From assembly GCA_020634335.1 (NCBI GenBank), contig JACKBY010000003.1:62001-126000 (forward strand): a DNA stretch of 64,000 nucleotides, written 5' to 3'. Position numbers and translations under genes: made by a program. This stretch comes from Promineifilum sp. (lineage in GTDB: Bacteria; Chloroflexota; Anaerolineae; Promineifilales; Promineifilaceae). Under the pieces are notes generated by a model. It saw only the letters and a list, made by a program, of their open reading frames with translations, did no database searches and was not told where the DNA came from. Below, piece after piece: positions 60,201-64,000 of this stretch. How positions within the stretch are numbered: position 1 is the first letter of the stretch; each line of letters begins with the position of its first letter.

Positions 60201-60759
60201 TGGGGGGGGCTGCCTGGCGCTGTCCCGGTGGGGCGGCGGGCGGGCGGCGGGCGGGAGACGGCCGCGCCCCGATGTAGGTGGTGTCTTCGCTGCCGGGCTT
60301 GGCCGGCGGCCGCACCTGGGTGGCCCCCGGAAACGCCACGCGTGGCTGCACCGTCGTCGCCTCCAGGTCATCGACCGTCGGCGTGGATTCGGGCGCGTCG
60401 AATGTCGGGCGCTCGGCCCGGTCGCGCGTCGTGGGCGTGGGGGCCGTGTCGGCCGGTTCCGGCGGTCGAATAGTGGCCGTGGGCGTGGCCTGGTCGTCGG
60501 TGGTTGAGGTGGGTTGTGACGGCCGCGTCGACGAGCCGGATGGGACCAGCGGCGGCAACTCGACCGTCTTGGCCTCCGGCGGCAGGACGATTGTCTTTTG
60601 GCCCTGCCCCTCCGACTCCTCGGCCATCAGGTCGAGCAGGGAGATCGTTTCCGCTTCCTCGGGCGGCGTTGCGGGCTTGCTATAGGGTTTCAAGGGCGAT
60701 GAGCGTCGCTCTTCGCCGGAGGGCTTTTCGTCGGATTCGCGGTCTTTTTCGTCTTGCAT
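57223..60759 (-). CDS. Class A penicillin-binding protein (transglycosylase/transpeptidase)
   Basis: 1178 residues from ATG 60759 (AGGGAG just upstream). Polymerises and cross-links peptidoglycan outside the membrane. A ~230-residue cytoplasmic N-terminus rich in Pro, Thr and Arg precedes a single helix (~235-260). GT51: 'EDKRFYDNPGFDVIGLVRA' with the catalytic Glu (~318), 'GTSTITQQLVRA' and 'KEEILELYLNEIYYG'. Transpeptidase: SxxK in 'QAGSSIKPLIY', SxN in 'GNSYNIPAVK', KTG in 'AAKTGTSGTT'. After ~870 come an extra C-terminal domain and a long TPTPT-type stalk ending in PTVEPP repeats, much longer than in usual PBP1a (~850 aa). Confidence 0.94.
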   Translation of the reverse strand: MQDEKDRESDEKPSGEERRSSPLKPYSKPATPPEEAETISLLDLMAEESEGQGQKTIVLPPEAKTVELPPLVPSGSSTRPSQPTSTTDDQATPTATIRPPEPADTAPTPTTRDRAERPTFDAPESTPTVDDLEATTVQPRVAFPGATQVRPPAKPGSEDTTYIGARPSPARRPPAAPPGQRQAAPPTTQPKREQRPPQPPPSGRRPAPPPSINTKAKRPMTAGRIGRGLFVTLLVLFVVGLLAASAAAIGYSLVAADLPRPTELRNRASTFETARIYDRNGQLLYALADPNAGNRTYVPLDRISPYLVQATIATEDKRFYDNPGFDVIGLVRAVVEAAREGEAVAGTSTITQQLVRATLLDEDERTERSYRRKVREIILAAEISRTYSKEEILELYLNEIYYGNLAYGIEAAANTYFNKSAADLTLAEASLLAGLPQAPALWDPYTAPDKALGRQREVLSLMVANDDINLSDAQAALDEMAVRVYELQRPQVTIRHPHFTFTVLQQAEELLGAQSIYRGGLSILTTLDPDAQRQAEEAVAANRDLLAAGGANNAALVALQPQTGEIIAMVGSADFNDEAIDGQVNMALAPRQAGSSIKPLIYLSAFERGWTPATLLWDVRTEFPDGVNPPYIPKNFDDEFHGPVRVRPALGNSYNIPAVKAMEFVGVCEFISNVQKVGLTNLQDAGCAESGQPRDHGLSLALGAGEIPPLEMAGAFGALANGGRYVAPYAITRIEDRNGNLLYDNPAPAAVALQAVRPEHAYLLTSILSDNNARLAEFGQNNNLVIPGYQVAAKTGTSGTTADDVRDAWTIGYAPQVLASVWVGNTDNRPIGAGQSGYRLASPIWNYFMTSYLAGREALSFVRPPGVVDREICADTGIAVDATSTCAQRLTESFAGDQPPQDASQGITRLAIDLWTGLQANPSCNEAVYEATFGGGVPVNGRPDVLERERALATNWMQTTAAGQQWAATQGATSAAISPPTQACDGNTPRPRAEIIRPRNEGDALDRAAIEIWGTAMGPNYQGYQVEYGFGENPGGWGMVQERRPEAVQDGRLAVWDASQINYSGLVTIRVIVFGPDNPFTPENDLVLHEGRTVFNLQQPTPTPTTTPTETPTATATGTATPTVTVTPTATTTATPTVSPTPETPTPEAPTVELPTVEPPTVEPPTVESSPASETPSP

Positions 60760-60824
60760 ACTCCCTACTTGACGCCAAACGCGGCTCGTGGGTTCCGGCC
60801 GCATCGCCTACGGAAGGGTGACGC

Positions 60825-61289
60825 CTACCCTCTGCTCTTCACCAGCATCACCCAGTTACCGCGCTGGACGACCGCGCCATCCTGATTGACGACGGCATAC
60901 TTCATTGTTACGTTACCGCCCCTCAGGCGCGGCAAGGCTTTCACGTCGACGATGTCAATCGTCACGTGAACCGTGTCGCCGATGAAGACCGGCAGGCTGA
61001 ACTTGCAATCCAGTTCGCGAAAGGCCAGCACCGTGCCCTCGATGACGCCCGACTGCACGGCCAGCCCGGTGGCGATGGACTGCACCAGCAAGCCGTGGGC
61101 CACGCGCTTGCCGAAGGTGTCGGCCGCGGCGTGGACGGCGTTGGTGTGAATCTGGTTGTAGTCACCCGACAGCCCGGCGAAGGCCACGATGTCGGCCTCG
61201 GTAATCGTCCGGCCGGCCGTGCGCAGCCGCGTGCCGACGCCGAAGTCCTCAAAATACAGTCCTTTGGGTTGGTAGACAAGCTCAGTCAT
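60825..61289 (-). CDS. MaoC-family dehydratase
   Basis: 154 residues, hot-dog fold. 'LYFEDFGVGTRLRTAGRTITEADIVAFAGLSGDYNQIHTN' contains the hydratase 2 motif with catalytic Asp and His (D-x4-H), followed by 'AHGLLVQSIATGLAVQSGVI' and 'DTVHVTIDIVDVKAL'. Members hydrate enoyl-CoA or serve in mesaconyl-type pathways; as a lone gene the substrate is unclear. Upstream of the PBP gene on the same strand, 65 bp apart. Confidence 0.92.
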   Translation of the reverse strand: MTELVYQPKGLYFEDFGVGTRLRTAGRTITEADIVAFAGLSGDYNQIHTNAVHAAADTFGKRVAHGLLVQSIATGLAVQSGVIEGTVLAFRELDCKFSLPVFIGDTVHVTIDIVDVKALPRLRGGNVTMKYAVVNQDGAVVQRGNWVMLVKSRG

Positions 61290-61386
61290 GTATCGTTCAT
61301 CCAGAATAATATAAACGTAATGTAACCTCTAAGCTGAACTTTTCAAGTTAATCCAGATTCCATCTGCTCCGCCGCGATGATGCATG

Positions 61387-61410
61387 AGGGTCGGCTAACA
61401 GGCCGGCCCT
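61387..61410. repeat. GC-rich hairpin in the MaoC-pgeF gap
   Basis: AGGGTCGGC (61387-61395) and GCCGGCCCT (61402-61410) pair with one mismatch around a 6-nt loop, between the divergent MaoC and PgeF genes. Not followed by T residues. Confidence 0.5.
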
Positions 61411-61460
61411 GTGTCGTTGCCCCAACTTGTGGGTGCGTGGTGTTTAGAGTAGCATCCTGT

Positions 61461-61494
61461 AGAGACCGGACTTCTGGCGAGAAACGCGGTCTCT
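61461..61494. repeat. AGAAACCGG hairpin repeat, copy 3 (upstream of pgeF)
   Basis: AGAGACCG (61461-61468) and CGGTCTCT (61487-61494) are perfect inverted arms. The centre (GACTTCTGGCGAGAAACG) keeps the TTCT...GAAA spacing of the 3274 copy. It ends 13 nt before the pgeF start codon, again right next to a ribosome-binding region. Confidence 0.65.
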
Positions 61495-61507
61495 GGCGAG
61501 GAACAGA

Positions 61508-62293
61508 TTGAAAAGCTTCGAACACGACGATTTGCACTACTTTCGCTTCGAAACCCTGCCGGGTAACGGCACGGTAACCCACGCCGTTTTCTCCCGGCGC
61601 GGCGGTGTCAGCCCGGCCCCGTTCGACTCGCTCAACCTGAGCATGTCCGTGCCCGACACGCGCGAGCGCGTCTACGCCAATCGGCGGCGCGTCTACGGCC
61701 TCTTCGGCCGCGACACCGACACGGTCGTCCACGCCCACCTGGTGCATGGGACCGCCGTGGCCCGCGTATCGCCGGCCGACAATGGCACATGGGTTGAGCA
61801 TTTCGACGGTCTCATCACCAACCAACCCGGCACGGTGCTGAGCATGAACTTCGCCGATTGCGCGCCCATTTTTCTCTATGACCCGCGCCATCACGCCATT
61901 GGCCTGGGGCATGCCGGCTGGCGCGGGGCAGTAGCCGATTTGCCGGGGGCGATGGTGCGGGCAATGGTCGAGCAGTTCGGCAGCGACCCGGCCAATCTGG
62001 TGGCCGCCGTCGGGCCGTGCATCGGGTCGTGCTGCTACGAAGTCGGCGATGAGGTGATCGACGCCGTGCGCGCCGCCTTCGCCGAGCCAGACGGCCTGTT
62101 GCCACAAAACGGCGGGCCGCAGCCGCATTTTGATCTCCCCGAGGCCAACCGTCGTAACCTGGCGGCCGCCGGCGTGCGTGCCATCGAACTGTCGGACTAT
62201 TGCACCGCCTGTCGCACAGACCTGTTCTTCTCCCATCGCGCCGAAAAGGGCCGGACGGGACGCTTCGGGACAGTATTTGCGCTGGAAATGTAG
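61508..62293 (+). CDS. pgeF: Peptidoglycan editing factor PgeF / YfiH-family protein
   Basis: 261 residues, starting at TTG 61508 (GAGGAA upstream; no ATG fits). The family was first seen as polyphenol oxidase or laccase-domain; E. coli YfiH removes mis-incorporated residues from peptidoglycan precursors, and others cleave nucleosides. Metal/active-site residues are His in 'VHAHLVHGTAVARV', Cys in 'FADCAPIFLYDP' and His in 'LGHAGWRGAV', followed by 'GPCIGSCCYEVG' and 'CRTDLFFSHRAEKGRTGR'. Confidence 0.93.
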   Translation: MKSFEHDDLHYFRFETLPGNGTVTHAVFSRRGGVSPAPFDSLNLSMSVPDTRERVYANRRRVYGLFGRDTDTVVHAHLVHGTAVARVSPADNGTWVEHFDGLITNQPGTVLSMNFADCAPIFLYDPRHHAIGLGHAGWRGAVADLPGAMVRAMVEQFGSDPANLVAAVGPCIGSCCYEVGDEVIDAVRAAFAEPDGLLPQNGGPQPHFDLPEANRRNLAAAGVRAIELSDYCTACRTDLFFSHRAEKGRTGRFGTVFALEM

Positions 62294-62305
62294 AGCAGAA
62301 TCAAA

Positions 62306-62333
62306 CCTGCCGGTTAAGAAACCGGCGCTACAA
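62306..62333. repeat. GGTTAA..AACCGGCGCTACA repeat (second copy)
   Basis: CCGGTTAAGAAACCGG is a palindrome followed by CGCTACA. The same GGTTAA-2nt-AACCGGCGCTACA string occurs at 27851-27871. In the 49-bp gap between pgeF and the response regulator. Confidence 0.6.
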
Positions 62334-62342
62334 AGATAGCTT

Positions 62343-63050
62343 ATGACCGAACGACAACAACGCATTCTGGCGATCGATGACAATGCTTATACCCTGCGAT
62401 TGGTGGAATTCACCCTGCGCGAGGCCGGCTTTCGTGTCATCACGGCCATCTCCGGCGAAGAGGCGCTGGAGCAAATCGAGACCACCGGCCTGCCCGACCT
62501 GGGTATTGTTGACCTGCACATGCCGGGCATCAGTGGCTTCGAATTCGCCCACCGTGTCCACCAATACAGCGATCTGCCGCTGATCATGCTGACGGCCGTC
62601 AACCACGAGGCGACCGTCGTCGAAGGGCTGGAAGAGCATGCCGAGGACTACATCGTCAAGCCGTTTAGCCCCGGCGAGCTGGTGGCCCGCACCCGCCGCG
62701 TGCTGCGGCGCATTGGCGAGTTCGCCTACGACCTTGAGCCGCAAACGCGCATCGACGAGCGGCTGCTGATCGACTTCCCCAACCGCACGGCCATCGTGGA
62801 GGGCAAGGCCGAAGCGCTGACGCCCACGGAGACGAAGCTGCTTTACATCCTCATGCGCAAGGCGGGCAGCACCGTGCCCACCGAATACATCCTGCGTCGC
62901 CTGTGGCCGATGGAGCCGGTGTTCGAGGACCGGCTGCACGTCCACCTGCACCGGCTGCGGCGCAAGATCGAGGACCGCAAGGACAAAACCCGGCCGCGCT
63001 ACATCCTCTCCGAGCGCGGCGCGGGCTACAGCTTCCGGGACCTGCGTTAG
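62343..63050 (+). CDS. OmpR-family response regulator (orphan)
   Basis: 235 residues. Receiver: 'ILAIDDNAYTLRLVEFTL', phosphorylated Asp in 'LGIVDLHMPGISGFE' (~58), Thr in 'LIMLTAVNHE' and Lys in 'YIVKPFSPGEL' (~105). Winged helix: 'LTPTETKLLYILMRKAGSTVPTEYILRRLWP' and 'LHVHLHRLRRKIEDRKDKTRPRYILSERGAGYSF'. No histidine kinase gene lies beside it, so its partner is elsewhere. ATG 62343 lies 9 nt after a repeat element. Confidence 0.93.
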   Translation: MTERQQRILAIDDNAYTLRLVEFTLREAGFRVITAISGEEALEQIETTGLPDLGIVDLHMPGISGFEFAHRVHQYSDLPLIMLTAVNHEATVVEGLEEHAEDYIVKPFSPGELVARTRRVLRRIGEFAYDLEPQTRIDERLLIDFPNRTAIVEGKAEALTPTETKLLYILMRKAGSTVPTEYILRRLWPMEPVFEDRLHVHLHRLRRKIEDRKDKTRPRYILSERGAGYSFRDLR

Positions 63051-63056
63051 AATGAG

Positions 63057-63205
63057 TCCATTACAGATGAACATGGATGAGAGGGGCCATCCGCACATGA
63101 TGCAGATTTAAGAATTGCTTCTATCATCATTGCGAAATCTGCGAAATCCGTGGATCAACTCTTCTTCATCCGCTAACTCCGTATCATCTGCGTGCTAGTG
63201 AAATC
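63057..63205. repeat. ATCCGT-type element upstream of the Nudix gene
   Basis: Left part: TTACAGATG, ACATGGATGAG; right part: GAAATCTGCGAAATCCGTGG, CATCCGC, ACTCCGTATCATCTGCG. Tandem ATCYGYG-like units about every 10-12 bp with sparse complementary units on the left. The whole 155-bp gap is this element. Confidence 0.55.
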
Positions 63206-63859
63206 ATGCCGACCGCCTATTCCCTGGACAACATCCGCGCGGCGCTGGCCCTGCCCGGTTTCGACGGTCCCGCGGCGCAGCGGCGCATGGCTCCCGTCGC
63301 CCGGCCGATGGCCCGTCCCAACGACCAGCCCAACAGCCCGCGCCTGGGCGGGATACTCATCCTGCTCTACTGTGTCGACGATGAATTTCACATCGTGCTG
63401 ACGCAACGGCCGGACTACGACGGCGTCCACGCCGGGCAGGTGTCGTGCCCCGGCGGCCGCCACGAGCCGCCCGAGACGCTGGGCGAGACGGCGCTACGCG
63501 AGACATGGGAGGAGATCGGCATCCCTCCGGCCGACGTGGAACTGCTGGGCCAGTTGACGCCGCTCTACGTCATGCCATCGGATTTCGAGGTGCATCCTTT
63601 CGTTGGCCGCTACACGGGCGCGGGCCGGCCGCGCTTCGTGCCCGATCCGCGCGAGGTAGCGGCCATCCTGGAGGTTCCCCTGCGCCTGCTCCTCGATCCG
63701 GCCACGCGGGCCAAAGAGGAGATGGAGTTGCGCGGCGGGTTGCGGTTACACGTACCCTTCTTTCGCGTGGGCGAGCGTCGCGTGTGGGGGGCGACGGCGA
63801 TGATGCTAAGTGAATTGGTGGAACGGATAAGGGCGCTGGGAGTGATGGGCGGCGAGTGA
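63206..63859 (+). CDS. Nudix hydrolase, CoA pyrophosphatase-like
   Basis: 217 residues. Nudix box 'GGRHEPPETLGETALRETWEEIGI' (~92-115), directly preceded by 'QRPDYDGVHAGQVSCPGG', the upstream signature (LLTxRxxxLxxHxGxxxFPGG-like) of CoA pyrophosphatases such as NudL. 'LTPLYVMPSDFEVHPFVG' after the box also fits. Predicted to hydrolyse CoA or acyl-CoA to 4'-phosphopantetheine compounds and 3',5'-ADP. Confidence 0.9.
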   Translation: MPTAYSLDNIRAALALPGFDGPAAQRRMAPVARPMARPNDQPNSPRLGGILILLYCVDDEFHIVLTQRPDYDGVHAGQVSCPGGRHEPPETLGETALRETWEEIGIPPADVELLGQLTPLYVMPSDFEVHPFVGRYTGAGRPRFVPDPREVAAILEVPLRLLLDPATRAKEEMELRGGLRLHVPFFRVGERRVWGATAMMLSELVERIRALGVMGGE

Positions 63860-63920
63860 CAAGTTCGCAGCGTACGCGCCATTCGTTGAATCAGCTCGCC
63901 CGATTCACTATACTCTGCCC

Positions 63921-64000
63921 ATGATCCAACCCCGACAAGCTCCGACGGCCAATGTTGCCGCCGATACAATCATCCAGCTCCACGGCCTGCGCAAGGCTTA
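63921..64000 (+). CDS. ABC transporter ATP-binding protein, first 26 codons
   Basis: ATG 63921 opens a frame (MIQPRQAPTAN...) ending at the window edge with 'IIQLHGLRKAY', the opening beta strand of ABC ATPase domains. The Walker A motif would follow outside. Upstream TATACT (63910-63915) with a poor -35 lies 5 nt before the ATG, so the start could be slightly downstream or the mRNA leaderless. Confidence 0.6.
   Translation, partial: MIQPRQAPTANVAADTIIQLHGLRKA

Noticed and set aside
59266..60507. 413-residue plus-strand frame rich in Gly and Arg
   Set aside because: Antisense shadow of the penicillin-binding protein gene.

Overview
The window is GC-rich bacterial chromosome and most likely comes from the phylum Chloroflexota (Anaerolineae-like). 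The reasons are gene content and style: an F420-type LLM oxidoreductase, a polyphosphate glucokinase, a 1055-residue cyclase-ATPase-TPR protein, a membrane module that usually sits in front of Chloroflexota histidine kinases, a class A penicillin-binding protein with Thr/Pro-rich tails, and GGCCG-rich codon use throughout. This assignment is inference. I saw no rRNA, tRNA, CRISPR array, phage or insertion sequence.

Layout. 1-3029 (minus): polyamine-type ABC transporter potA-potB-potC (potC cut by the edge). 3322-5283: tungsten aldehyde:ferredoxin oxidoreductase. 5548-11545: two different class III nucleotide cyclases in convergent arrangement and a PDZ membrane protein, then a truncated acetyltransferase relic and a HAD phosphatase. 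12812-20390: the translation/RNA operon nusA-rnpM(ylxR)-infB-rbfA-nrnA-truB, then ribF; its leader has a promoter followed by an intrinsic terminator just ahead of nusA, and rimP is absent from its usual place. 21138-27523 (minus): an NAD-type formate dehydrogenase operon (NuoE-NuoF fusion, fdhD, 2Fe-2S/4Fe-4S subunit, a Uma2 gene, fdhA). 27939-32441: TPR, HD, ATP-grasp, nuclease-like, DUF4287 and ChaB genes. 32675-36237: an AdhR-like MerR regulator with its own operator, driving an AKR-SDR-cupin-LLM oxidoreductase operon. 36374-38756: two DinB proteins, then PadR with a palindromic operator and a membrane partner.

39019-45117 holds the most system-like unit. A histidine kinase/response regulator pair faces an operon of two related coiled-coil proteins (one with a His/Asp-rich tail), an ApbE FMN transferase, a Pro-rich anchored protein and a ferric-reductase-like heme membrane protein. 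Three ATTTAA-type direct repeats with 10-11 nt period lie between them. 45337-52941 (minus): FAD oxidase, amidase, a predicted pseudokinase joined to a formylglycine-enzyme-like domain, a Nudix hydrolase, and an amidohydrolase fused to a CYTH domain. 53225-57023: pyrimidine-nucleoside phosphorylase, polyphosphate glucokinase, an AlbA_2/RecG-like regulator. 57223-64000: class A PBP, MaoC, PgeF, orphan response regulator, CoA-type Nudix, and the first codons of an ABC ATPase.

The non-coding DNA is unusually structured. Several gaps carry elements built from a short degenerate unit repeated in one half and its reverse complement in the other (ATCCGT type, GTCAGTA type, purine-rich type). A second hairpin family (AGAAACCGG...CCGGTTTCT) occurs at least three times. 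Copies of both kinds appear to lie in frame inside genes, and two formate-dehydrogenase genes end inside such elements.
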